A stretch of DNA of 22,524 nt from Anammoximicrobium sp032229885. GTDB lineage: Bacteria > Planctomycetota > Planctomycetia > Pirellulales > Pirellulaceae. This document shows positions 14,215-22,494 of this stretch, piece after piece (position 1 is the first letter of the stretch; the number at the start of each line of letters is the position of its first letter). The position numbers and the translations under genes are program-made. The DNA is taken from contig JAVYAJ010000347.1 in assembly GCA_032229885.1 (NCBI GenBank), positions 1 through 22,524 of the forward strand, in the 5' to 3' direction. A model generated the notes under the pieces. The model was given only the letters and a program-made list of their open reading frames with translations. It was not told the origin of the DNA and made no database searches.

Positions 14215-15640
14215 GGAGTGTGTAGCGGCGAACATTTCGACCTGCTTCCGGGTTGGCCACTTCGAGCAGACCTTGATCGACCCAGGACTTGAGCAACTTC
14301 GACGTGCCCAGCGTATCATTTGTTTGCAGAAGCCGGCGTAGTTCCGCATTGCCAATGCTATCGTGCTGTATGATGTAGGCGACGACCTGCTCCCAAACAG
14401 AAGGGCGGTTCTGGTTGCGCAGGATCGTGAGCACGGCTTCGTGTTCAATATGAGGCCGCGTACGGTAGAAGGGCGGGTAGAGCCCCGACTCTCGCATAGT
14501 GCCAATCATCATGCGCACGCCCTCGCCGGCGTCGAGGTTAGGCGGGTTTGGAAACTCGCGGAGGTGTTGGACGACCAGTGGGTTGCGGCTATGCGTGCCG
14601 ATACGACCAATGTTCCCGACGGTCACTGGGCCAACGAGCAGACCTGGCGATTCAATTTCGATGCGATCCGAGAAAATGCGAACGATGATGTCCGACATGA
14701 GCCGGTAGTCGCGGTGGATGACGGCGTTCGTGATCGCTTCGGCAATCACGCGAACCGGATATTTTTGCACGATCTCGAAGCCGAGAGGGCCGAACTGCAC
14801 GCGGCCGGCGAGTTCGTTGACGACCGCTTGGCGGGCATCCACGATCTGCCGGACGAGTGGGCCGCCAATGGTGGTTGGTGGGCGGACGAGGTTCGTGTTG
14901 GGGTCAGTCGAAACGTGCGTTCCGCGGTAGTGGAAAATGCGGATGCTCGTCTTTCCCGCCAGCACGCCGGACGGATCTTCCGCAAACAACAGGACGGCGG
15001 CGCGGGTCGGCCGCAACTGGCCGGCCGCGTTTTTCTTCGCCAGCCCGATGTGGAACAGCGCCTGGTCAATCGTCCGGGTCAGTTTTCGCTTGCTGGCATA
15101 CGCTTGCCAAAGATCGTTGTCGAGCAGCTCGAAATCGACTTCTTCGGTTTGAGACTCTACGGAGACTGTCCCGCGGGCGTAACAGAGATCGTTGATCTCC
15201 GTCGCTGTAAGGTGCTTGTTTCCCTTGGTGAGGCGGGAAAAAGTGCCATCATCGACGATGCTGTGGACGCGGCTACTCTTGGCAATTGTGAGGAGGATGA
15301 TCGAACCATGGCTACGATCGCGCAGCGTGCAACCGATTTCCTGATGTGTCCACGACAACTGATCGGGTTCGGTGATTCGGGATCGTAGCTTGCGCTGTAG
15401 CTCATCCCAGTTCATCGGATGATCTTGTATCCCATAGACACGATCGATCCCGCTGGCTTTATCCGGATCTTCCAGCCCCAGGGCGATCATACCGCCTTCG
15501 GTATTCGCCAACGCAACGACGGATTCAAGAATCTTGTCTAGCTTTCCGAGACGTTTGCACTCGAACTTCATCGACTCGGGGCGCTCGAGCAGCCGCTTGA
15601 CAAGCGAGTCGTCTTTCGGCGGGAGAGGCTGTTCTTGCAT
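14165..15640 (-). CDS. AlbA_2 (Schlafen-type) DNA-binding protein with GHKL ATPase domain
   Basis: This 491-residue protein is of the class often annotated 'ATP-binding protein' or 'RecG-like transcriptional regulator'. The N-terminal AlbA_2 domain is seen at about residues 21-150 (ESMKFECKR, then VVALANTEGGMIALGLED). A HATPase_c_4-like domain follows (VRVIAEAITNAVIHRDYRL, 296-314, with N-box Glu301 and Asn305; IESPGLLVGPVT at 329-340). The C-terminal about 80 residues look like a winged helix (NAELRRLLQTND, then LLKSWVDQGLLEV). The frame is complete. Its ATG lies 2 bp past the repaired stop of the helicase remnant, so the two were once one operon. It may be a defence or regulatory ATPase that has outlived its partners. 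Its exact role is unknown. Confidence 0.85.
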   Translation of the reverse strand: MQEQPLPPKDDSLVKRLLERPESMKFECKRLGKLDKILESVVALANTEGGMIALGLEDPDKASGIDRVYGIQDHPMNWDELQRKLRSRITEPDQLSWTHQEIGCTLRDRSHGSIILLTIAKSSRVHSIVDDGTFSRLTKGNKHLTATEINDLCYARGTVSVESQTEEVDFELLDNDLWQAYASKRKLTRTIDQALFHIGLAKKNAAGQLRPTRAAVLLFAEDPSGVLAGKTSIRIFHYRGTHVSTDPNTNLVRPPTTIGGPLVRQIVDARQAVVNELAGRVQFGPLGFEIVQKYPVRVIAEAITNAVIHRDYRLMSDIIVRIFSDRIEIESPGLLVGPVTVGNIGRIGTHSRNPLVVQHLREFPNPPNLDAGEGVRMMIGTMRESGLYPPFYRTRPHIEHEAVLTILRNQNRPSVWEQVVAYIIQHDSIGNAELRRLLQTNDTLGTSKLLKSWVDQGLLEVANPEAGRNVRRYTLPGYAPGDDLFSNFQGK

Positions 15641-15642
15641 GG

Positions 15643-16231
15643 TTACTTTGCGTCTTCCAGAAGTTGACTAGCGCTGACCTGGTAGTGTTCCACGGTCATC
15701 ACTGGCTTCCAATCCCAGTCGTGCCGGGTCTTGAATTATGTTCGACGCGGGCGTGCCGCCGCAGTTGACGGCGACGTACAACCAATAATCCCCCTTGCGC
15801 CGCACAGCGGTCTGATGTTCGTTCGAGCTGCGCGCCGCGACGCCCACGCCGGCCCGGCCTGTGACCTCGATGAAGCGGACCTCGACGAATGTCTGAGGGT
15901 CTTCGGAGTGCGGGCGACGCGAGATTAGATCCAAAAACCGCGATTCTCGCTCTCGACGCTTTCCACCATACCAGCTGCGGGCCTGTTCGTAGGCAATGGC
16001 CAGTTCAGCGGCGATGTGTTCGATGTCGTCGTCCCGCACCATCGGGGCGAGTTGCGCGATTTGAGAATGATTGAGAACGGGATCATAAGTCAAACTAGAC
16101 TTCAACCCGCGACCAATGACTTTGAGCGAATCGCCCGTCGGCACGATCGCAAGCACCTCGACCCGTTCCGGCAGTGTTGGCCCGCTAATCAGGCAGCCGG
16201 GGCTGATCGAGTTGTGGGTGCTTGCGTTCAT
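15643..16231 (-). pseudogene. Helicase remnant: N-terminus fused to DUF3883-like C-terminus, frameshifted
   Basis: The first 60 residues (PGCLISGPTLPERVEVLAI, then LKVIGRGLKSSLTY) resemble the N-terminus of large SNF2-type helicases with a C-terminal DUF3883. The next residues match only the far C-terminus (LISRRPHSEDPQTFVEVRFI, then GDYWLYVAVNC and QDPARLG), so the whole helicase core is deleted in frame. A one-base insertion near 15711 then shifts the frame to a stop at 15668. Removing it restores WKPVMTVEHYQVSASQLLEDAK and a TAA at 15643-15645, just before the AlbA_2 ATG. The parent gene and the ATPase gene were therefore adjacent and co-transcribed. Family naming is from memory. Confidence 0.7.
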
Positions 16232-16269
16232 TGCAGCGCGTCTTGAATGCGATCGGCTGAGTGTGTTTG

Positions 16270-16482
16270 TTATCGAGGCTTGCGTGACACGTTAGGCCCC
16301 GTCGCCTGGCCGTCGCGAATCCAATCGACGACATCTTCTTTCCTGGACTTCCATAGGCTTCCGAGCCTGTGGGCCGGCATGTTCTTGCGTTCGATCCAAC
16401 CGTAGACCATGTGGCGTTTGATGCCCAAATACTTGGCAATCTCATCCACGGACGCCCTGCGTTCCCTGGTCGCGTCATCCAT
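16270..16482 (-). CDS. Excisionase-type helix-turn-helix DNA-binding protein
   Basis: This 70-residue protein is built around one MerR/excisionase-like HTH_17 domain: ASVDEIAKYLGIKRHMVYGWI (residues about 10-30), then the wing PAHRLGSLWKSRKEDVVDWI. Such proteins regulate small operons or assist excision of mobile elements, and they commonly head restriction or defence operons. The ATG at 16482 has AGAGG upstream. An in-frame ATG at 16554 would add a Pro/Arg-rich leader unlike the family. It is the first gene of the decayed island, 38 bp before the helicase remnant, and probably autoregulates that operon. Confidence 0.85.
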   Translation of the reverse strand: MDDATRERRASVDEIAKYLGIKRHMVYGWIERKNMPAHRLGSLWKSRKEDVVDWIRDGQATGPNVSRKPR

Positions 16483-17193
16483 CGGAAACCTCTGGGTATC
16501 CGTAGGCTGTGGGAGGGGCAGCGGCGATCTGCGACGCGAGCCTGTCCAATTCATCCCGCGGCAATCGGTTCTATCATAACCGATGTTGCTAGCAGGGCGA
16601 AATCACGGCCATCTGCCATGCGTCGTCGGTTCCGGGCCTGGCGGCCAAGCAGCCGTCGAACGGGATGTCGTGCAACGTCGCGATGTGCGTCCCATGCCCT
16701 GGCTGGGGGGGGCTATGGCCGAAGGCCATCTTCAACGTGTCGCGTCCGCACGCACAAATCAGGAATATGGCCTTTGGCAAAAGATACACCCGCGCGGCGC
16801 GAGTCCTGGGGACGTTGCGCCAGGCTACGGTGAGCGGAGGCCTTCGGCCAAACAGAATTAGCGTCAAGGCTGGGCTGCTCGACAGTGGCTACACCGCCAG
16901 GGACCAGAGATCCGGCTCGGTCCGCCCCCGCGTCCCCATGACCCCGCGTCTGGGCGTCTCGGCGTCTTGGGGGCCTGGCACATCTTGAACGTCGGACAAT
17001 TGTCTTGGCTCCCGTCTTTCGATCATACTACAGCTATCGTCGCGTCGGGGCTGGGGACACACAACGGGCGCCGGCGACGGCTGGTCGAGCCGTGACTGGT
17101 TGCGATACGGTCGCGGCGCGTTTAGCACGTGGTGCGGCCAGCGCCGTTTTTTCAGGCTCGCGAATCGTCGGCCATTGATTTCGCGGATCGCCC
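16483..17193. other. Gene-free spacer between the island and the nucleoside transporter
   Basis: These 711 bases contain an inverted repeat (16717-16849) but no supported gene. Overlapping frames on both strands around 16589-16988 have no recognisable domain and no good RBS. The island's promoter should lie just right of 16482 and the transporter promoter left of 17194. Neither has a convincing consensus match. Confidence 0.5.
16717..16849. repeat. Inverted repeat pair enclosing about 110 bp
   Basis: GGCCGAAGGCC (16717-16727) recurs inverted as GGCCTTCGGCC (16839-16849). Each arm is itself nearly palindromic, the left one extending to ATGGCC-GAA-GGCCAT (16715-16729). A small non-autonomous element or old insertion scar is possible, but no target duplication is evident. 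Confidence 0.4.
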
Positions 17194-18393
17194 ATGGAAC
17201 GTTTTATCAGCCTGTTAGGGTTGGGCGTCATGTTCGGCCTCGCCTGGTTGCTGTCCGAGAATCGGCGGCGGATGAACATCCGGCTGATCGTCAGCGGCAC
17301 GCTGTTGCAACTGGGACTAGCGATGGTGTTGCTGTGGACACGACCGGGGCGGGCCGTGTTCGAGACGGCTCGACTGGTCATCGCCCAGATCCTCGATTTC
17401 TCGAACACGGGCGCCGAGTTCGTGTTCGGGCCCGGTTTTCGCGAGCATTATCTGGCGTTCTCCGTCCTGCCGACGATCATCTTCGTCTCGTCGCTGACAG
17501 CCATCCTGTTTCACGCCGGGATTTTGCAGCGGGTCGTCAAGTGGATGGCGCGGATCATGGTCTGGGTGATGGACGTCTCGGGAACGGAATCGCTGTGCGC
17601 CGCGGCGAACGTATTCGTCGGGATGACCGAAGCGCCGTTGATCATCCGCCCTTATCTGGCGACGATGACCCGTTCCGAGCTGATGGCGATGATGACCGCC
17701 GGGATGGCGACGATCGCCGGGGGCGTGATGGCCGCCTACGTGGGGATGGGGGCCGATGCGGGGCACCTGTTGGCTGCATCGCTGATGTCGGCGCCCGCCG
17801 CGTTGGTGATCGCCAAGATCATGGTCCCCGAAATCGAGTCGTCGCCGACCAAAGGCGTGGTGCGGGTCGAGGTTCCGCGGCAGGATGTCAATTCTCTGGA
17901 CGCAGCCTGTCGCGGCGCCGCCGAAGGGCTGACGCTCGCCCTCAACGTTGGGGCGATGCTGATCGCTTTTATCGCCCTGGTCGCCATGTTCAACTGGGGG
18001 CTGTCGCTGTTGCCGTCCGTGTGGGGCCAACCGCTGTCGCTCGAACGGATTCTGGGCTGGCTCATGGCGCCGCTGGCCTGGGTGATGGGCGTCGAGTGGG
18101 CGGACGCCTCGGCGGTGGGAATGCTGTTGGGCAAGAAGACGATCTTGAACGAGTTTCTCGCCTACAGCGACCTGGTAGCGATGCGCGACCGCATCTCGCC
18201 GCGGTCGTTCACCATTGCCACGTATGCCCTGTGCGGTTTTGCCAACTTTGGTTCCGTGGCGATCATGATCGGCGGGATCGGATCGCTGGCCCCAGAGCGT
18301 CGGTCGGACATCGCGCGGTACGGTTTCCGCTCGATGATCGGTGGCACGTTGGCCGCGTTCGTGACGGCCTGCATCGCCGGGGTTCTGGTGTGA
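17194..18393 (+). CDS. nupC: Concentrative nucleoside transporter, NupC/CNT family
   Basis: CNT transporters import nucleosides with Na+ or H+ across the inner membrane. The 399-residue protein is strongly hydrophobic with many predicted membrane helices. The family signature is clear: GTESLCAAANVFVGMTEAPL (residues about 129-148) followed by IRPYLATMTRSELMAMMTAG and IAGGVMAAYVGMGA. The second half carries the matching GMLLGKKTILNEFLAYSDL and YALCGFANFGSVAIMIGG segments. These contain the polar residues that bind nucleoside and cation. The length is normal for the family. The start is the ATG at 17194; the RBS is weak. No nucleoside-catabolism gene lies next to it, so its substrate range is not indicated. 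Confidence 0.93.
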   Translation: MERFISLLGLGVMFGLAWLLSENRRRMNIRLIVSGTLLQLGLAMVLLWTRPGRAVFETARLVIAQILDFSNTGAEFVFGPGFREHYLAFSVLPTIIFVSSLTAILFHAGILQRVVKWMARIMVWVMDVSGTESLCAAANVFVGMTEAPLIIRPYLATMTRSELMAMMTAGMATIAGGVMAAYVGMGADAGHLLAASLMSAPAALVIAKIMVPEIESSPTKGVVRVEVPRQDVNSLDAACRGAAEGLTLALNVGAMLIAFIALVAMFNWGLSLLPSVWGQPLSLERILGWLMAPLAWVMGVEWADASAVGMLLGKKTILNEFLAYSDLVAMRDRISPRSFTIATYALCGFANFGSVAIMIGGIGSLAPERRSDIARYGFRSMIGGTLAAFVTACIAGVLV

Positions 18394-18451
18394 GGTTGGC
18401 GGTTCGTCCGGCGGTCAGCCACCGGTCGCCGGCGTGCGCGGCTGACGCTTG

Positions 18452-18470
18452 CCGGGCCCGATCCGCCCGG
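18452..18470. terminator. Hairpin between convergent nupC and oxidoreductase genes
   Basis: CCGGGC (18452-18457) and GCCCGG (18465-18470) form a perfect stem with a 7-base loop, in the 160-bp gap between two convergent 3' ends. No T-tract flanks it on either side, so terminator function is only suggested by position. Confidence 0.3.
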
Positions 18471-18553
18471 GGCGCCGGCATACGGGTTACGTCGCGCGGC
18501 GCAAGCCTGTGGCGGGCGGCCGCGCTTAAACGGGCATTGGATCGCGCGGCGGG

Positions 18554-19894
18554 TCACTCGGGCAATTGGTACGGCGCGCGCATGGGGCGGCTCAGATAGC
18601 TGTTGGCTTCGTCGTCCCCTGGAAAAATCTCGCGGACGGGATCCCACGTCAGTTTGCGTCCGACCCAGCGGACAATGTTTCCCAGATGGCAGACGATGGC
18701 CGAACGGTGGCCGATCTCGACGTCGGCGATGGGCCGCTCGCGCGACTTGATGCAGTCCAGCCAGTTGGCCAGATGGTTGTCGCTGATCGGCACCCGGATT
18801 TTCCAATCATCGGGCGGCGTTTGGGCGAGCTCGGCGGGGCTGGTCGTGACTTCGTTGTTCCCGATGCGGATCTTGCCGCGATCGCCGATGAACACCGCGC
18901 CGGCCGCCGGTTCGCCGGGTTCCAGGCGAACCTCGACTCCGTTGGCGTACCGCATCCGCACGCGATAGCCCTCGCTGCACAGCCGGTCGCCGCGTCCGAT
19001 TGTGTCGGGCGCGTCGAAGACCACCGGCGCCAGCCGTCCGCCTTCGGCCCAGATCTCGACGGGTCCCGTATGATCGGTGTCGAGCGCCCATTGAATCTGA
19101 TCGAAACCATGCGCGCCCGTGCCCGTCATCTCGCCGCCCGAGTACGGACGCAACGAGATCCAGCCCGGTTTGGCCCGTTGCACGAAGATGTCTTCGTGGA
19201 ACGGGACGGGCGATGTCTGACCGCACCAAGCGTCCCAGTCCAACCCCGGCGGGACGGGCTGGGCGGGGAAGCGCGCGTCCCAAGGGCTGGGATAGTTCAG
19301 GATGAGCACGGTGTGAATCTTGCCCGCCACGCCGTTGCGAACTAGTTCACAGCCCAGGCGATGGTACGGCATCGAGCGTCGCTGCGAGCCGGTCTGGAAG
19401 ACGCGCGCGTGTTTGCGGGCCGCATCGACCATCGCCCGCCCCTCGCGGATTGTCAGCCCCAACGGCTTCTCGCAATATACGTCCTTGCCTGCCTGGCAGG
19501 CCAGAATGCTGGGCAGCGCGTGCCAATGATCGGGCGTCGCCACGATCACGGCGTCGACATCGCGACGGTCCAACAGTTGCCGGTAATCGGCGTGTGCGGG
19601 ACACTTGCGGGCCGCCGCGGCGGCGTCCGCGCGGCGCGGGTCCAGATCGGACACGGCGACGATGCGGCCGGTCGGCGGCAGGCCCATCAACTGGTTTCCG
19701 CGCCGTCCGACGCCGATGTAGCCGACCCCGATACGATCGCTGGGCGGCGGCTCGCCAGACGCGGCCAGCACGTGGGCTGGGACGATGTACGGCGTCAAGG
19801 CCGCCGCCGCCGCGACACCGCGCGCAGCGCGGCCGAGAAACTGGCGGCGTGTCGTTGAATCGAAACCGGCTTGGGCGGGACGTACGGACATCAT
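18554..19894 (-). CDS. Gfo/Idh/MocA-family oxidoreductase with Tat signal
   Basis: This is an NAD(P)-dependent sugar or inositol dehydrogenase-type enzyme of the expanded secreted set typical of planctomycetes. The N-terminus has a twin-arginine signal (STTRRQFLG at 13-21, then a hydrophobic Ala-rich run to about residue 46). The Rossmann fold follows (IGVGYIGVGRRGNQL, 55-69), then ATPDHWH and the catalytic-lysine motif CEKPLGLT (141-148). The C-terminal substrate domain includes GGEMTGTGAHGFDQIQWAL, with a likely active-site His. The 446-residue length fits the family. GGAGG lies 12 bases upstream of the first of two consecutive ATG codons. It is a single gene and its substrate is unknown. 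Confidence 0.93.
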   Translation of the reverse strand: MMSVRPAQAGFDSTTRRQFLGRAARGVAAAAALTPYIVPAHVLAASGEPPPSDRIGVGYIGVGRRGNQLMGLPPTGRIVAVSDLDPRRADAAAAARKCPAHADYRQLLDRRDVDAVIVATPDHWHALPSILACQAGKDVYCEKPLGLTIREGRAMVDAARKHARVFQTGSQRRSMPYHRLGCELVRNGVAGKIHTVLILNYPSPWDARFPAQPVPPGLDWDAWCGQTSPVPFHEDIFVQRAKPGWISLRPYSGGEMTGTGAHGFDQIQWALDTDHTGPVEIWAEGGRLAPVVFDAPDTIGRGDRLCSEGYRVRMRYANGVEVRLEPGEPAAGAVFIGDRGKIRIGNNEVTTSPAELAQTPPDDWKIRVPISDNHLANWLDCIKSRERPIADVEIGHRSAIVCHLGNIVRWVGRKLTWDPVREIFPGDDEANSYLSRPMRAPYQLPE

Positions 19895-20739
19895 TTGTGT
19901 GGAACCTCCGCTTCATCCAGAGTAGTGAAAAGATCGAGCGCTGGCCAGATCGCATGCATCAACCGCAGCGGCAAGCACACGCCGTGGGCCGCGACATGCA
20001 CGGCTCGATTTTGCGGACGGACATGGGGCAATTACCAAACCGTGCAAAATCCGGGTAGTACGTCGTCGAGGCTGAATGTTGGGATCGCTGCCGGGTGATT
20101 GCTACGGTTCCGCGGCCGGGATCGATGCCCCTCGCGGCCGGGACGCGTTGGGCGGCTTCGGAACATACCCGCGATGGGCGCAGTACGCGGCAGGATGCCG
20201 CGTCCACCCGGCCGAGCCACGCTGCGCCACGTGCGAGACCGCGATCGATTGTAACGGTCGTCGGGGCTGCCGACAGCCGGCGGACGGCCAGATGGTGCGA
20301 CCAACGCACCGCGGCCATCAGCATTTTGCCGTGACGAGATTTGCCTCGGCGGCAGGGCGTGCGTAGGATGGATTTGACGCCCGAAGGATGTCCGGTCCAA
20401 GACGTACCGTTGCGTCAGGATGCGCAATCGGCGCTGTCGCGGTCAGCTATGGCAAACCGCGTTTTCGAGGCGACCGCACCAGGCGATTTTCGTCTGTGCC
20501 GAACGTGTCGAACATTCCGCGGTTGCGCGGCGCCGTCTTTTTGTACACGGGCAAATCGTGGTCTATATTCGAGCAGGCCGGAATGCGATCTCTCGCGATC
20601 GATCTCCGCCGGCTCGCAATCATGGACATCCTGAAACGGCGTCAGCCCCCGTGCGAGCCGTCGCGTCTGGCTAGAGCGCTGGACGCCGCCTTCGCACGCT
20701 GGACTGTCGCTCTCCCCTTCCTCGGATGGCGACCTCACA
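19895..20739. other. Gene-free spacer between divergent oxidoreductase and protease genes
   Basis: These 845 bases show no gene with a recognisable domain. An 11-bp direct repeat CGCGGCCGGGA occurs at 20111-20121 and 20133-20143. A candidate promoter lies at 20541-20569. Frames on both strands are Arg/Pro-rich, as expected for non-coding GC-rich DNA. Confidence 0.5.
20541..20569 (+). promoter_or_regulatory. Candidate sigma-70-type promoter for the S41 protease gene
   Basis: TTGTAC (20541-20546) and TATATT (20564-20569) are separated by exactly 17 bases, in a locally A+T-richer patch. The -10 matches five of six consensus bases and the -35 three. Transcription would start near 20576, giving a leader of about 165 nt. 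Confidence 0.4.
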
Positions 20740-22431
20740 ATGGAGCAACGGCAGAGTCTCAAACCCTCGACACGTCGGCCGTTTTTCACCCGGTCTTTCG
20801 CGGCCCTATTGACCGCGATCCTTTTCTGCGGGCTGGTCCCGCGCGGCGTCGACGCCCAGGTGGTGATCCCCGCCGAAGCCCTGGCGCCGGACGCGGCGTT
20901 GACCCAGGCGATCCAACGCGGCCAAACCCTCGAGTTTCAGCAACGCTGGAGCGAAGCGCTCGCCCACTATGAAGGGGCGGTTCGCGACTTTCCCGAGCGG
21001 CCTGAACTGTGGGAACGTCTGACCCGCGTCCGGATGCACTACGATCTGGCGCGTCGGCACGACGATCCCAGTTTTACCGGCTGGGTTCGGCAACTGAGCC
21101 CGCGCGAAGCGCTCGACCTCTATTCCGAGGTGCTCCGCAAAGTCGAATCGTACTATGTTCAGCAGCCGTCCTGGCAAGAGCTTTCGCAACGCGGCTTGGA
21201 CAACCTGGAAATCGCCCTGCAATCCGCCGTGTTTCGGGGCGTCCAGCGAGTGCAAGGAACGGACGAGACCGTCCGCGCCTTCTGTCAGCAGATTCAACGC
21301 CGCATGAAAGTGACGAAAATCAGCACTCAGCGCGAAGCCTGCGAGGTGGCCTCGGCGGTGGCTCGGTTGGCTGAACAGGAACTGGGCCTATGTCCCGCGG
21401 CGACGCTGCTCGAGTACACTTCCGGGGCCGTTTGCGCCTTGGACCAGTACTCGTGTTTTCTGACCAGCGGCCAGTTGGACGACGTCTTCTCGCAGATCGA
21501 AGGGAACTTCGTCGGGTTGGGAATCGAGCTGCGCGCCCAGGACGACGCCCTGTTGATCGTCAACGTGCTGGCGGGCGGACCGGCCGAGGCGGCTGGGATC
21601 CGAGCCGGCGAGCGGATCACGCAGGTCGACGACCAGCCGGTTTCGCAAGTCAGCGCCGACGAGGCCGCCGACTTGCTGAAAGGCGCTGCGGGCAGCGCTG
21701 TCGCGGTGACGTTGGCGGACGCCGACGGCGCGACCCGACAAGTGCGGGTTGTCCGCCGCCGGGTCGATGTGGCGAGCGTGCAAGACGTTAAGCTTGCGGA
21801 CCCCGAGAATGGGATCGGCTATCTGCGGCTGACGAGTTTTCAGAAGACGACGCCGCGCGAGTTCGACGACGCGTTGTGGCGGCTGCAACGGCAGGGCATG
21901 AAGAGTCTGATCGTCGACGTCCGCGGCAATCCCGGCGGACTGCTGCCGGCGGCGGTCGAGGTCGCCGATCGATTCGTCGCCTCCGGCACGATCGTCTCGA
22001 CGCGCGGCCGCAACTCGCACGAGGACTTCGACTACCAAGCCCACAGCTTCGGCACCTGGAACCTGCCGCTGGTGGTGTTGATCGATGGCGACACGGCCAG
22101 CGCCGGCGAGATCTTTGCGGGAGCGATCCACGATCTACGACGCGGCACGGTCGTCGGTCAGCGCAGCTATGGCAAGGGCTCGGTGCAGGGAATTTTCGCC
22201 CTGAACGCCTCGAAGGCCGGCGTGCGGCTGACCACGGCCAAGTTCTACTCGCCCAGCGGCCACGCCATCAATCACAACGGAGTCTACCCGGACGTGGTGG
22301 TCCGCACCGTGAAAAAACCGCTCACCGCCGGCGAACCTGCGACGACCGACGGCGACGACCCCACGCTGACGGCCGGCCTACAGGTCGCTCGCAACACCCT
22401 GCTCAGCCAACGCCAGACGCCGGCGCCTTAG
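20740..22431 (+). CDS. S41-family C-terminal processing protease with PDZ domain
   Basis: This is an exported serine protease of the CtpA/Tsp family. The 563-residue precursor has a Sec-type signal (basic start, hydrophobic FAALLTAILFCGLV, then DAQ at about residue 39). A TPR-like helical segment follows (residues 50-100, with LEFQQRWSEALAHYEGAV), then a helical region. A PDZ domain starts near residue 257 (FVGLGIEL, AGGPAEAAGIRAGERITQV). The protease domain carries catalytic Ser454 in GDTASAGEIF and Lys479 in RSYGKGSVQ; the 25-residue spacing matches known CtpA enzymes. The ATG at 20740 was chosen because it precedes the signal peptide, although the RBS is weak. The added TPR-like region suggests a partner protein in the periplasm. 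Confidence 0.92.
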   Translation: MEQRQSLKPSTRRPFFTRSFAALLTAILFCGLVPRGVDAQVVIPAEALAPDAALTQAIQRGQTLEFQQRWSEALAHYEGAVRDFPERPELWERLTRVRMHYDLARRHDDPSFTGWVRQLSPREALDLYSEVLRKVESYYVQQPSWQELSQRGLDNLEIALQSAVFRGVQRVQGTDETVRAFCQQIQRRMKVTKISTQREACEVASAVARLAEQELGLCPAATLLEYTSGAVCALDQYSCFLTSGQLDDVFSQIEGNFVGLGIELRAQDDALLIVNVLAGGPAEAAGIRAGERITQVDDQPVSQVSADEAADLLKGAAGSAVAVTLADADGATRQVRVVRRRVDVASVQDVKLADPENGIGYLRLTSFQKTTPREFDDALWRLQRQGMKSLIVDVRGNPGGLLPAAVEVADRFVASGTIVSTRGRNSHEDFDYQAHSFGTWNLPLVVLIDGDTASAGEIFAGAIHDLRRGTVVGQRSYGKGSVQGIFALNASKAGVRLTTAKFYSPSGHAINHNGVYPDVVVRTVKKPLTAGEPATTDGDDPTLTAGLQVARNTLLSQRQTPAP

Positions 22432-22447
22432 AGTCTTAGTTCGTATC

Positions 22448-22468
22448 ATGCGCGCACGGTGCGCGCAT
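22448..22468 (+). terminator. Hairpin after the S41 protease gene
   Basis: ATGCGCGCA (22448-22456) and TGCGCGCAT (22460-22468) form a perfect 9-bp stem with a CGG loop, 17 bases past the stop codon, followed by CTTGT. It looks like an intrinsic terminator with a poor T-tract. Confidence 0.5.
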
Positions 22469-22481
22469 CTTGTACAGTGGT

Positions 22482-22494
22482 GTGTACAGTACAC
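22482..22494. repeat. Perfect 13-base palindrome near the window end
   Basis: GTGTAC-A-GTACAC is a perfect inverted repeat around a single base. The sequence TGTACAGT also occurs just before it (22471-22478). It may be an operator for a gene beyond the window. Confidence 0.35.

Noticed and set aside
16589..16867. Minus-strand frame of 92 codons in the spacer before the transporter
   Set aside because: It has no domain that I can name and no RBS, and overlapping frames on the opposite strand look equally plausible. I treat it as non-coding, though a degraded element is possible.
20388..20972. Plus-strand frame overlapping the start of the S41 protease gene
   Set aside because: It has no domain, and the overlapping frame with signal peptide, PDZ and Ser-Lys dyad is clearly the real gene.
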